A stretch of DNA of 64,000 nt from contig JAIUPT010000032.1 of assembly GCA_022315425.1 (NCBI GenBank), forward strand, positions 1,352,501-1,416,500, read 5' to 3'. Made by a program: the position numbers and the translations under genes. Source of the stretch: Pseudevernia furfuracea. Lineage: Eukaryota; Ascomycota; Lecanoromycetes; Lecanorales; Parmeliaceae. The first letter of the stretch is position 1. Every line of letters begins with the position of its first letter. Shown one piece after another: positions 36,206 to 49,646 of the stretch. Under the pieces are notes generated by a model that worked only from the letters and a program-made list of their open reading frames with translations, did no database searches and had not been told where the DNA came from.

Positions 36206-39200
36206 ATTTTAATTCTTCTTTTTATCGAGAGATAGCGATTCGAACTTAGTATAATAATAATTATATAATCGTAATCGTAACGTATTGAAAATAAGATCGA
36301 ATCGTTTAACTCGTAAATTATATTTAAAGAATAGTTATAGATAGTAAACTTAGACGAATTAGATTATATATTTAATATAAAACTCGAGAATTAAAGATAG
36401 TCGACACTTATTTTAAAAGACGACGTTATCGATCTTAATTTAAATAAGCGATTAACTTAGACTACTTAACGTCGAGATTAATTATTTAAAAGACGATAAT
36501 TAAATAATATTAATAAGAAGATTAATAATCTTAAACGAAAAAAATTACGAAATAAACGAGATTAAGATAACGTCGAATCGAACTCGTTAGATGCTCGTCG
36601 TGGCTCTTTTAATACTCGATTAAAGTCGAAACGTTATTTAGAAATCGAATTAATACGTGATATAAAACGACGTAATATTAAATTAAAGAATTTATCAAAT
36701 TATCACGATAAGTCAAAATAAGAGTATCGTAATTAAATATAAGACGTCAAAGTTGCGTTTATAAATGTTTTAGCGTATTTATTAAACGATTATAATAAGA
36801 TTTTTTAATATATATAATTCTTAACGAGAGATTTTAAAAAGTAATAATATAATAAATGAGAAACGAACTCGATTGATATAAATAATTAAGATTACTTCGT
36901 TTTATATCTACTTAATAAGATATGAAACTTAATTAATAAATAATTAAAAATAAATATAATCTATATAAATGCGCGATAGAGATCTTCTTAATTAATAAAT
37001 TAATTCGAAGTCTATCTTTTTAATCTTGAGATATAATTATTATCGTCTAACGAAACTTAAAGAGTTACGACGTTAATAACTAGACTTCTTTTAAAGCTTT
37101 AAGATAATATTACTTATATAAGATAAATAGTCTTAACGTGAGACGATCTAATCGCTTAGATTACTCGTTTAAAGAATATTAAAAAGAGAATTAACATACG
37201 CTTTATATATAATAGACGAGATATAAATAATATCGACTCGAATACGAATTAAAGAAGAAATAAAGAAAACGAGAAGAAGAATAAATTTAAGAATAATAAA
37301 TAAGCGACGCAATCTCGTAAGAATAAGAAAACAAATACTTCGCGTCGCTCGAATAAAGACGAATCTCGAGATAAGACGTCGAAAAGTAAAGAGTATTTAA
37401 AGATAATCTAATATTATAATTATTATAAGAAGAGATATTACGTAAATAAATATCTATAATTTAAAATAGACGACGTTAATCGTATATCTATTAATAATAT
37501 CGAAAATATTAATACTTATATTATCGAGTTATCTTCGTCAAAAAAAGAAAGACTCTTATTAAAGACTTTTTAATGATAAGAATAAAATAAAAAGTTATTT
37601 CGACGCTTAATATAATTTTTTAAGAAAAAGTAATTATAGAAGATTAAGAGATAATTTTAATATCGACTTCGATATAATTTAATAACGAGATTAAAGTTAA
37701 TATAATTAATTAACGCTTTACTTTCGAATATAATCTCGAATAAGTTAAAGCGTCTTTATTAAGTATTAAATAAATAAATAATAATACGATCTTTGTTTTG
37801 ATTTTATACTCGTGTCTACTTAAGCTACGAAGAGTAATTACGGGCTACTGCTTAGACTATATTATAAGAGAAATCTTTCTTCGACTAGTCGAAACAAAGT
37901 AAAAACTCTCGCTATTCTTTCTTATCGCGTCTTTTTATTGTATAGTCTTTCTATTACACTGCGTTCTTTAGTCTATTCGTACGAATTCGTGTGTCTTCTT
38001 GAAGTACTTGTTGTTACTTCTATTATTGTCTATTATATAACTACTCCTTAGTCAGCGAGAACTATTCTAAAAGATCAATCGAGATTAGTCATCGCGCTGC
38101 GACCTTTGCCTCTCGCGGGGTTAATACGATCTTTATTATATCGCTTATCTTATATATTATAAATTATAAGATAATTACAGTTATATAAAGCGATTTTCGT
38201 ATACTATCTTTTATATTATCGTAAAAGAAGATAATTTATTTTTTATATTAAGACTATTAGTATTAATAGATAAAGATATCTTAATTAACATTACTTAGAG
38301 AAATTAACGCTTTAATATCGATACGTATACGTATAAGATATTTTAATCTTAGAATTTTATTAACGCATTAAAGAAAGAAAAGTTAATATATATATTAATT
38401 ATTATAGATATTTTCAATACGTCGATAAGAAATTATTATATCGACGAAGCTTAAGCGAATATATTATAATCGTAGATATTATCTCAAAATTGTTAAAGAA
38501 GTTACGCGAATATAAAGACGTATTCTTAATCAAAGAAATCGATCGACTCTCGTCGCACGAAGAACGTAATCATATTATTAAGATTATAGCGAAATCTTTA
38601 TTCGATTTATTATATAATTTATTTAATATCGAGTTAGCGATATTAAGAATATATCTAAACGATATCTTAACGAGCTTAGTAGAGTCTCTTATTCTTTTCG
38701 TATTAAAGAAAGATAACAACTTATAACTATATATTGACTATCGAAAATTAAATAAAGTTACGATAAAGTCTAATCGTTATTCTTTATCTTTGATTAGTAA
38801 GACTCTAATCGTCTAAATAAAGTTAAGAAATTTATAAAATTAAATCTTAAAGATGCGTATTATCGTATTTGAATTCGTAAGAATAATAAATAAAAGACTG
38901 CGTTTCGTACGTGTTATAATCTCTTTAAGTATCTAATAATGTTATTTGATCTAATCAACGCCTCTATAACCTTTTAAACTTATATTAATAAGTCGTTAAC
39001 GAGTCTAATTAACAATTTTTATATTATTATTTTATTTTAATTCGTAAAAAGAATATTTAAATTATATTAAATAAGTGCTTAAGAGATTAAGACGTTTTAG
39101 TTTATATATAAGTTTAAAGAAATATAAGTTCTTTATCACAAAAGTTAAATTTTTAGATTTCGTAATATTTATTAATAACGTTATAATAAATAAGCGTAAA

Positions 39201-39539
39201 ATGAAAGCAATTTAGAAGTAATCGAGATCTAAGTTCTTTTACAAGATATAGATCTTTTTAAGCTTCGTAAATTTCTATCGAAGATTTATTTATTATTACT
39301 CTTAAATTATTAAATTACTTATAAACTTACTTAAGAGAAGTATTAAGAGAATTAAGATAAAATCTTTTAATTGATCTATTAAGGCGAAGAAGATATTTTA
39401 TAAGCTTTATAACATCTTTATATAAACGTCTCTCTTATATTACTTTAATCTTAAACTTTTAATTAGAGTCGAAACAAACGCTTCGAATTTCGACTTAATA
39501 GATATTTTAACTTAGTTATAAAATAATAATAAGTAATAA
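36206..39539 (+). pseudogene. Element E gag-pol remnant
   Basis: Degraded gag with a former CCHC knuckle near 37410-37450, a protease region, and RT from 38490 with recognisable N-terminal blocks. RNase H is cut off at 39539 by G1. Sequence after removing F2 runs parallel to D 44794-47870. Confidence 0.65.
37795..38121 (-). mobile_element. 5'-truncated LINE F2, 327 bp, 13-bp TSD
   Basis: Reverse complement of the last about 330 bp of F1/F3. TAATACGATCTTT stands on both sides (37782-37794 and 38122-38134). Element D keeps the same target without the insertion near 46369-46380, which confirms the borders. Confidence 0.88.
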
Positions 39540-39997
39540 TGTTATTAAGAATAGTGTCATAATGTGAAAGAAAGATGATTTATTGTTATTCTAGAAATCT
39601 GTCTAAGTGTATGCTGAAGAAGCTAATATATACTTGATCTAGACTCTCTAGACGAAAGTAAGAAGCAAGAAAAGTGCGTTCTGCGAAAGACTTTCGCAGA
39701 ATTACATATCAAATGTTAATAAAGAAAAACAAAGTTAGCGTTCTCGCTGATAGTTAGCATATAAGCAAAATATGCAAAATATGCAAATCAAAATTAAGTT
39801 GAATTCGTAAAAGACTTTATGAAGCCTTTCGCGATCTCTCTCGTTCTCGCTTTGACGATTACGAAGCTTACTCGAGTAGTTGCGAGAGCGGCTGTGATAT
39901 AGACGTATTTCTAACATCATATAAAGACTTTAACGACGAAGCTTACTTAAGTTGCTTGAGTACTTATATAATCTTAGTATTCTTTTCTCTTCGTCTT
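39540..39997 (-). repeat. Probable 3' LTR / 3' UTR of G1
   Basis: Non-coding stretch between the E junction and the end of the G polyprotein, beginning TGTTATT on the plus strand. It holds a short tandem (GCAAAATAT, about 39770-39790). No second copy is inside the window, so calling it an LTR is inference. Confidence 0.4.
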
Positions 39998-42900
39998 TTA
40001 GTAGCCGAAACAAGGGCCTACTTGCTTTCGTAGTCGTTAACGAGATTTATTATCTTAAGTAAATCGTTAATCGAGTATTATACGTTATACTTATTGTCTT
40101 AGTTCTTTTACTTTATCAAATACTCGAGCTTTTCGTTACGTTTTAATCGCTTGCTCTTTATTCTCTTAAGTTTATCTTTCTCAACTTCGTTTCTCTCGTT
40201 AAACACTAATAAAGATTCGATATTAATGCTTCTTCTATACGAGTCTAAGTCTATTACGATAATAGTCGATAATTTTAATTAAGCGACGAAGATTACTGAA
40301 TAAATCTTTATAATCGACGATAGCTGTAATCGATACGTTAGATAATTAATCTTAGTTAAGATCTTAAAGAGACTTATACGTTATTAAGAAAGCTTGCGAT
40401 TAGAGAGATCGAAAATAAAATATTTATTATATAATCTAAGAAAGGCTTTATCGCCCTTCTTGAGATTAATCTTTAAATGCTTTAAATCGTATCTCGCTTT
40501 TATAATAATAGATATAAAGATTATAACGTTATCTGTCTCCTCTCTTTTGACTAAGCGAAGCTTATAAAAGACTTTCTTAAACAGATCTAAGAGATCAGCA
40601 AGTAATATATTAATAACGTCGTTGATTCTAAACTCGTAATATAGCTCGTTAAGAGTTATATCGATAACACTACTAAGAGAGTTATTAATAATGAATTAAA
40701 TATATAATAAGATCTCGTTAAAGTCGATCTCGAGGTTAATAATAAGATAAAATCTTAATATAACTTTTATCGTTTAATTAATTCTCTCGAACTAATCGTT
40801 TATTTAAAAATAATAGATAATAAACGTTAAAAACTTGACGCTTAGCTTAACAAAGATTTCTTTTTAAAAGACTAATATAAAGCGAGTATCTCTATAACTA
40901 ATAATACTTCTTAATACGTCTCAGTTATATTATAATAACGTACGAAGTATTACTTCGATTTATTATAACGCAGATCAAGTCTCTTATTCTAATATTAAAA
41001 GATTTCGCTTAATGATCTTATATATAATAATAAGTAAATAGTTATTTTCTATCTTAATAGAAGATAAGATAACGACGAAATTCATTATTATAATATAAAA
41101 TGAGATCGCTGATAAGATAACTAAAACGAGAGATTTATAAGACTTATATCTCTTAATTTAATTAAGCTAACAGATAAAATAGTGCGCTATATAAGCACGA
41201 AGATTTTTAAATAAATATCGAATAAATATTATATAAGATAGTCTATTATGACATCTGTGATAGTCTTTATGACTAGACATATTATGTGTTTACTCGAATA
41301 TTTCTTATTTCATAAATAACGATATGTAAAGACGTTATATATTCTCATCGTTAATATAATAAATAAAACTCTCTCGTAGTCGAAATAATATATTAGATAT
41401 AATCTTCGCTTCTACGAAAGGGTTCGCTACTTACGTAACAAATTCGTCTTTTATAAAAGAGTTTGTTGCTTGAGTAATAAATTCGTCTTCTGCAAAAGAG
41501 TTTGTTGCTTGAGTAATAGATTCGTCTTTTACGAAAGAACTCACTGCTCGAATAACTATAGAAGACTTTAACATAATAAGAAGCTTTTCTTAATAAGAGT
41601 CTTGAACATAGTCTAGTCTCAGTCGATGCTTAAAATCGTTTAACATTTTCATAAGGATAGCGTGATAAACTATTACTAGCTCGATAACAATCGTCGAAAA
41701 ATTCGATTAATATTTCGTGTTATCATATAAGATATCGAGTGCTCTCTTAGACTAATTTAAAGATAAAGTGCTGAAAGCTTATAATAAACGAGATAGTGTA
41801 TTAGATACGACGTTAAACTTATTAATCTTATAACGAAGTTCAAGATTAAAGATCAATAAATACTGTGAGACGCGAATTAGACAAAGATTGAACTTATTCG
41901 TATTAATAATATTAAGTGTCGTTTACTTAGAAATGAGAGCTGCTGAGTGATTCGTGTATATAATCACGAATAGCTTCAGACTGAACTCGATTATATAACG
42001 AATCTTTTTTACGACTTATACTACGTTAGCGATCTTTAACTTAATAAATTAATAGTTATGCTTAGTAATATTCAGACATCGACTTAAAAACATAATAAAT
42101 TAAACGTCGATATGTGTGATCTTATTAAAAGTCTTCGAAATGCTATTCTTCTTATAATAATATATTATTATCACAAATTCGAAACTTTTAAAGACGTTTA
42201 AATTCACGAATAAAGATCTTATTCTATTATAATATATTCAAAAAGAGAGACTTATAAAAGTCTGTTATAGACTGTAAAAAGCTTTTATCTCTGCTTCGAT
42301 AGATATATAAAATAATATCTTTGTGACGATGCGTTTTTGAGCTGAGTCTTTGACGTTAGCTCTCATATTCTTAATAAGTATAATCTTTCGTTTTTATAAA
42401 GACGTAACAAGCTAAGCATAGCGTGAAATCGATGAACGAAGTTATTCGATAAGTTCTAAAAAGATTTCGAGATCACGTAATGTTTTAAAGAATCGAAGAT
42501 TAATAATTGTCTAAATCTTCTTCTGTGATATAAACATATTTAATTTATCGACTCGATAATTCAATAGAATAACAGACGAATAGTTAATAAATAACTTGAT
42601 AGACGAGAGACTTACTCGCTTAATGCGAAACAATTCGAAGATTTAACGTAAGTAACTAAGATACTTCTATAAGATTCGTGAGAAGATAATAATATTATTC
42701 ACGAATATTTTAATAAAGTTCTTGAATAATCTTAGTATAATATCGATTTATCTTTAAACGTATAAAGATAATCTCTTATATCTTATTAGAGCAATAACGA
42801 ATTTCTTCTAATCTCTGTGACTAATTACTATAAGCTTATAACAATTATTACGTGTCACGAGAAATTAATAAAATTAGCTTACGATATCTATAATAAATAA

Positions 42901-43705
42901 TTACGTATATCTTAATAGCAGCGAGATAATTTCTAACTGTAGTAATAATGAATAAAAATTCGTATTTACAATTTTATTAAACTCTCGAATATCTATTATA
43001 ACTCGTCTCTTACGTCTCTTAAGCGTATTTTTTTAAATTATAAAAATTAAATAACTAAACAACGTGAGCTGCTTAGATTATATTATCTTTTTTTATTAAT
43101 ATAACTTGTTAAACGTAATATTAATAATCTTCTTATTCTTTTATCTTATCGAGTATATCTTAATAAACTTAATAACTACGTCAGACTTCAGCGATATAAA
43201 TATTTATTTCTCTTTCGAAATGTTTATCGTCTAATCTTGATTAACGAAAAGATCTTGATGTTTATTAAGTAGCTATGTTAAGAACTCAGTGTTATAAAAT
43301 AGAGTATATTCTTTTAATTAATGCGTCAAAAGAGCGTGTGACCTCGTTAAGATAACGAAATTATTCTAATGCAGTCTATATTCGTAACAATTATATACTT
43401 TTTAAAAGAATACGTATATTCTTATACGTGATCTAAAGCACTCGTATATGAGAATCTCTCGAATACGATATTCGTAAGTTATTTAAAGATTTAATGCGAG
43501 TTAGAAAAGACACGAGAATTATAAGTTCTTATTAAATTCGAGTGTCAAGTAATCTATTTACGACTAATCGATTATATTCGAAGTCGAATCGATATTACTA
43601 TTATTTGATATAAAATAAAGTATATCTCTCTAATTAATGCGTTAAAAGAGCGTGCGACCTCGTTAAGATAGCGAAATTATTCTAATGCAGCTTATATTTG
43701 TAACA
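39998..43705. repeat. Left arm of a 3.7-kb inverted duplication
   Basis: Matches 60293-64000 in reverse complement with exactly equal length, so paired positions sum to 103998 at every point I checked. Long stretches are identical, including RIP-type mutations. Differences are in patches and mostly transitions. Confidence 0.88.
43290..43705 (+). mobile_element. TRIM-like mini LTR element 1, 416 bp, TSD CTCAG
   Basis: Two 100-bp direct terminal repeats (43290-43389 and 43606-43705, TGTTAT...GTAACA) flank 216 bp of non-coding DNA. CTCAG occurs at 43285-43289 and 43706-43710. There is no coding capacity, hence a terminal-repeat retrotransposon in miniature. It is inserted in the G1 polyprotein. 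Confidence 0.85.
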
Positions 43706-44527
43706 CTCAGCTACGAAAGACTTTTCGTAGATCGTGACTTCATTTAACATAATATGTTTCAAGTCTGAATTTATAATAACAGCTATGTTAGCAGAGATGT
43801 CTATAAAAGACTTTTATAAATCGATATAAGAGAGTAATACTATAATAGCTATTATAGCGATAACTTCGATAACGATATCGCGTGCTAGCTTAATCTTTTA
43901 ATTTCGTTATTTAATAACGACGAGATCTATATAATGAGCTTCGATAGAAAAGTATTTATCTTACTTATATTCGTCTAATACTTCTAGTCGTATCTTACGA
44001 AAAATAATGATAGCTTAATCGATGTTATTTCTTATCTAAATTGCATAAAAAGAGATATCGATTATATAAGTATAAACTTCGTCTGCGAGATTTAACGATA
44101 AAATATACTATAACTCGAAAAGTAGATCTCGATTCTTTAATAACTTGTTATTAATGTACATTATCGACATTAACATCGTGATACGAGATAGTAAAATAAT
44201 CTTATTTAACAACTTTATTATACGCTTAATAGATTCGAAGCGAATACGAGAATTTATAGATACGACTATATCTCGATAACTATCTATCTTAATGAATTAA
44301 GTAATAAAGTTAATAATTATACGCTTCGATATGAAAATATCTACTTCGATAAGCATATTAGTTTTAAGATTATCGACGATATAAATCTTTTACGTGATTT
44401 ATGCGAAGACTCGAGTATTATTAAAAAGAACGTCTTTTATATAAAAGATATGAATAGCGTATTCGTCGAAGTAATAAATCTTAAATTTTAAGTTTCGAAT
44501 TAAAATCTAAATAATTATCTTCTTAAC

Positions 44528-44793
44528 TATTAGCAGCGAATTTAAGAGAATAGCTATCGTATAAGTTCGAGAATTGTCGAGCGTAATCGAATCGCTTGAT
44601 ATACGCATGTTAAGCGAATTCTTGACGTGAGAAGCTTAAGAGAGTTATATCTTAAAGTTTCTCATTTTTCTTTCTTAAGAATTAGTCTTATTATTAGATA
44701 TATTATACTCAATATATATCTTTACTAAGTTTATATTATTATATAACTCTAGTCTATCTTATATATATCTATATTATATAAGTTAGTCTAACA
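44528..44793 (+). repeat. 5' LTR of D (RIPped)
   Basis: 266 bp. Aligns with the intact solo LTR 49379-49646, with C-to-T and G-to-A changes throughout. Confidence 0.85.
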
Positions 44794-44829
44794 ATTCTAA
44801 TTCTTCTTCTCATCGAGAAATAGCGATTC

Positions 44830-46700
44830 GAACTTAATATAATAATAATCACTCGCTCGTAATCGTAACGTATCGAAAACGAAGCAGATTCATTTAACTC
44901 GTAAACTATATCGAGAGAACAATCACAGATAGTGAATCTAAACGAATTAGATTATATCTTTAACGTAAAATTCGAGAATTAAAGATAATCGATATCTGTT
45001 TCGAGAGACGATGTTATCGATCTAACTTTAAACGAGCGATTGACTTAGATAATTTAGCGTCGAGATTAATTATTAAAAAGACGATAACTAAATAACATTA
45101 ATAAAGAGATCAATATTCTTCAAGAAGAAGAATCGTCAGATAAACGAAATTAAGACGATATCGAATCAAACACGTCGAATATTCGTCGTGACTCTTCTAA
45201 TGCCCGAGCAGAGTCAAAACGTTATTTAGATACTAAATTAATATATGTCACAAAACGACGAAGTATTAAATCAAAGAATCTTAACGATTATTACGACAAA
45301 TCGAGACGAGAGTATTATGACTAAATACGAAACGTCGAAGTTATATTTATGAATATCTTAACGTATTTCTTAAACGATCACGATAAAATCGTTTAATATA
45401 TGAAATATCTAGCGAAAGATTTCAAGAAACAGTGACATAACGAAAGAAAAGAATTCGATTAAGATAAAAAATTAAGATTACTTCGTTTCTTTTCTGCTTA
45501 ATAAAATATAAACTCAATTAATTGATAGTTAAAGATAAATATAGTCTATACGAATGCGCGATAAAGACTCTCTTAATTAGTAACTTAATTCGAGATCTAT
45601 CTTTTTAGTCTTAAAACACAGTTATCGTCGTCGAACGAAATTTAACGAGTTATAACGTTGATAACGAGACTTCTTTCGAAACTTTAAGACGATATCACTC
45701 GCACGAAACAAATAATCTCGACGCGAGACGATCTTATCGCTTAAATTACTCGTCTGAAGAATACGAATAAGAGAGTCAACGCACGCTCTTTATATAATAA
45801 ACGAGATATAAATAACATCGACTCGAATACGAATTAAAGAAAAAATAAAGAAAATAAGAAAGAAACAAACTCAATAATAACGAACGAGCGACGTAATCTC
45901 GTAAGAATAAAAAAGCGAATATCTCACGTCGCTTAAACGAAGATAAATTTCGAGATAAAACGTTAAAAGATAAGAAGCATCTAAAGATAATCGAATATTA
46001 TAACTATTATAAGAAGAGATATTACGCAAACGAATATTAATAACTCAAGACAGACGACGTTAATCGTATATCTATCGATAACGTTAAAAATATTAATACT
46101 TAGATTATCGAGTTATCTTCGTTAAGAAAAGAAAGACTCTTATTAAAGACTTCTTAACGACGAGAATAAAATAAGAAGTTATTTTAATATTTAATATAAT
46201 TTTCTTAAAAAAAGTGATTGTAAAAGATCGAAAAGCAATTCTAATATCGACTTTAATATAATTTGATAATAAGATCAAAGTTAATATAATTAATTAACGC
46301 TTTGTTCTTAAATATAATTTCGAATTAGTCGAAGCGTCTTTGTTAAGTGTTAAATGAATAAATAACAATACGATCTTTTATTATGTCGTTTATCTTATAT
46401 ATTATAAGTTATAAGATAGTTAAAGTTATATAAAGCGATATTCGTATATCTTTTATATTATCGTAAAAGAAGACAATTCACTCTTTATATTAAGACTATT
46501 AATATTAACAGACGAAGATATCGTGATTAACATTGTTAAGAGAATCTAACGCTTTGATGTCGATGCGTATACGTATAAAATACTTTTGTTTTCAGATTTT
46601 GTTAACGTATTAAAGAGAGAAAAGTTAGTATATACTTTAATAATTATAAATATTTTTAATACGTCGATAAGAAATTATTATATCGACGAAACTCGAGCGA
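44830..46700 (+). pseudogene. Element D gag and protease remnant
   Basis: Degenerate gag. A knuckle relic near 46000-46040 reads YYNYYKKRYYANEY, in which the cysteines and histidine of a CCHC box are now tyrosines, as expected from C-to-T or G-to-A change. Confidence 0.6.
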
Positions 46701-46738
46701 ATATATTATAATCGTAAATCGCAGATATTGTCTTAAAA

Positions 46739-47960
46739 TTGTTAAAGAAGTTACGCGAATACGAAGACGTATTTTCGATCGAAGAAGTTAATCGACTCTC
46801 GTCGTATAAAGAATATAATTATATCATTAAAACTATAGCGAAATCATTATTTAATTTACTATATAATCTATTTAATATCGAGTTAGCGATATTAAGAACA
46901 TATTTAAACGATGTCTTAGCGAAAGATCAGATTTAATATTCAACGAGTTCAATAGAATTTTCTATTCTTTTCGTATTAAAGAAAGATAACGACTTACGAC
47001 TATATGTCGACTATCGAGAATTAAATAAAGTTACGATAAAAACTTGTTATTCTTTGTCTTTGATTAATAAGACTTTAAATCGTCTAAATAAAGTTAAGAA
47101 ATTCACAAAATTGAATCTTAAGAATATATATTATCGTATTTAAATTCATAAGGGCGATAAGTGAAAGACTGCGTTTCGTACGCGTTATGATCACTTCGAA
47201 TACTTGATAATATTATTTGATCTAATCAACGTCTCTGCGACCTTTCAGACTTATATCAACAAGTCGTTAACGAGTCTAATTAACAATTTTTGTGTTATTT
47301 ATCTTAATAATATTCTAATTTATTCGAGTTCGCAAGAAGAACATTTAAATTATATTAAGCAAGTGCTTAAGAGACTAAGACGTTTTAATCTATATATCAG
47401 TTTAAAGAAATGTGAGTTCTTTATTATAGAAGTCGAATTTCTAGACTTTATAATATTCATTGATAACGTCGTAATAAACAAACGTAGAATGAAAACAATT
47501 TAGAAGTAATCGAGATCTAAGTTCTTTTATAAGATATAAATCTTTTTGAGCTTTGTGAATTTCTATCGAAGATTTATTTATTATTATTCTTAAATTATTG
47601 AATCACTTATAAACTTATTAAAGAAAAGTATCAAGAAAATTAAGATAAAATCTTTTAACTGATCTATTAAGACGAAGAAGACATTTCGACGACTTCGCGA
47701 AGTCTTTATAAAAGCGCCCCTTTTATATTACTTTGATTTAGAACTTCTTATTAGAGTGAAAACGAATAGTTTAGATTTCGACTTAATAGATATTTTGATT
47801 CAGTTATAAAATAACAATAAGCAATAACACTTAATTACATTTTATTCTCGAAAAATAATTTCTGCGAAGCGAAATTATAAGATTTATAATCAAAAGCTAC
47901 TCGTTATTATAACGATTTTTAAATAGTGACGTTATTATTTGAAGGAGAGTTTTTATTTTA
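46739..47960 (+). pseudogene. Element D reverse transcriptase / RNase H
   Basis: Open stretches at 46739-46936 and 47204-47503 give RT blocks LKKLREYEDVF, VSATFQTYINKSL and KKCEFFIIEVEFLDF. The catalytic YLDD now reads YLNN (GAC to AAC twice), so the enzyme is dead. RNase H follows with weak similarity near 47820-47960. Confidence 0.8.
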
Positions 47961-48942
47961 TAAAAGTACTTACGAATTATAACAATTTAAAGTACTTTAT
48001 AAGATTGACGAGTTTAAATAAATAATAGATTAAATAAGCAATAAAGTTATCAATATTTGATTTTTTTATTACACACAGATCAAAGAAGATAAACTTAATC
48101 GATACGTCGTCAAGACGATCTGATTATAAGAGTGAAAATGAGTCGCTAAATCGACTGTTATTAATGTTATAATAGAAATTAACAGCGATAAAAGATCTAA
48201 TAAGTTTTATATTTGCTATTATTCGAATAGCGTATAGATAAGATAAGAGTTATAAGTATACGAAGCGTAGTTTAAACGTTGAATTTCTCTTTGTGATACA
48301 CAGTCTAGACGTAAATGTATAATATAATTTAACGATTAATAATAAAGAAGAAGTAACTACTTAGAAGATAATACTTATAAACTTAATAACAGCTATAATT
48401 CAAGAGACTTATCTTAATATTATATATTCTTTAAGACTTAAAGAATCTTTAATTACGAGAATAGAGAGTTTCAGCGAGATGTTTATTTAAAATATATATA
48501 ACGTAATTATCGCGTAGTTTAACTCTATTACTAAAACTATTAATTATAAATAACTCGTTTCACGCTTAGTAGCTCACATTATAATAATAAGCGAAACGAT
48601 ATATAATTTTAGTAACAAATTCATCTTCGAGCTTATTAAAGTACTTTAATTAAAAGACTCTTACGTTTAATAGCGAAGAGAAGATAAAGCGTAAAATAAG
48701 CGAAAGAGTGACATCGAAGCTTAAATATAAAATAATTAAAAACTATTAAGATATAAGAATATGTTATACGTTCTTGAAGAGACTTTTATTCGCGAAGAGC
48801 TATTAAGACGTTATTATAATAATCTCTTAACGAGACATTTCGATATCGACAAGACACTGAAATTAATGATTAGAAAATACTATTAAAATAGTATTAAGAC
48901 AGACGTGAAATCATATATAAATATATATAATATTTATTAGAG

Positions 48943-49260
48943 TGTCAGAATTAGTACAGAGTCAAGTCATGTAGATATATAGAATAAGCTTGTTATAGTG
49001 TAAGGACCGTACTGTGATGATAACCGTAGTGTAGTATATAACGAAGATAACAAGCTGAGAAGCAACTATGAACTGAGAGGGACGCCATATATGTATGGCG
49101 GAGTGAACCTGCCTTGACACTTCCCCTTTAGGCTTAGCGTGTCTTGGCAGGTTCACTTCGTCATACATATATGGCGTTCCTCTTAGTTCATAGTTGCTTC
49201 TCAGCTTGTTATCTTCGTTATATACTACACTACGGTTATCATTATAGTACGGTTCTTATA
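48943..49260 (+). mobile_element. Foldback LTR insertion H1, 318 bp, TSD TAGAG
   Basis: Begins TGTCAGAATTAG like H2 and ends CTTATA (formerly probably CTTACA). TAGAG flanks it (48938-48942 and 49261-49265). Arms 48999-49113 and 49146-49260 (115 bp each) are inverted repeats around a 32-nt loop. The loop is the reverse complement of sequence that follows the arm in H2. It therefore looks like two head-to-head LTR fragments. Confidence 0.8.
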
Positions 49261-49378
49261 TAGAGAATAAAGATGAAGCGATATCGTTTATATAACGAGC
49301 TAAGTGCGCTTTCTTAATCAAGTCGTTCTTAAAAGAAAATTATAATAAATTTCATTACGAATTTTTCTTTAAGTCGAC

Positions 49379-49646
49379 TGTTAGCAGCGGGACCAAGAGG
49401 ACAGCTGTCGCATGAGCCCGGGGGTTGCCGAGCGTAACCGAATCGCTTGGCATACGCATGCCAAGCGGATCCTTGGCGTGAGAAGCTTAAGAGGGCCATG
49501 CCCCGAAGTTTCCCATTTTCCTTCCTTAAGAATTAGTCTTACTATTAGATATACTATACGCAATATATATATCTTCGCTAAGTTCACATTGCTACACAAC
49601 CCTAGCCTGTCTTATATATATCTATATTATATAAGCCAGTCTAACA
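49379..49646 (+). repeat. Intact solo LTR of the D/E family, TSD TCGAC
   Basis: 268 bp, TGTTAGCAGC...CTAACA, flanked by TCGAC on both sides (49374-49378 and 49647-49651). It keeps runs such as CCCGGGGG, so it escaped RIP although it sits in RIPped DNA. It gives the ancestral sequence for the D and E LTRs. The minus-strand frame at 49381-49599 inside it is not a gene. Confidence 0.88.

Larger units (their letters stand above)
30631..39539 (+). mobile_element. Gypsy element E, 3'-truncated, hosting LINE copies F1 and F2
   Basis: The same family as D. A partial 5' LTR (about 30631-30789, continued at 36157-36205 after the LINE) leads into gag (about 36300-37560), protease and RT (from 38490), ending in RNase H at 39539 where G1 begins. 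It aligns well with D over this whole stretch. The first part of the LTR is missing before about 30631. The 38490-38726 stretch encodes the RT N-terminus (LKKLREYKDVF). E is about 17 bp shorter than D where RT should carry its YxDD motif, so the active site is lost. No 3' half was found in the window. Confidence 0.75.

Noticed and set aside
48962..49168. 68-codon minus-strand frame
   Set aside because: It runs over the foldback arm and loop of H1 and is not conserved in H2.
49381..49599. Small ORFs inside the solo LTR on both strands
   Set aside because: They lie wholly within a 268-bp LTR defined by a TSD and have no domain.
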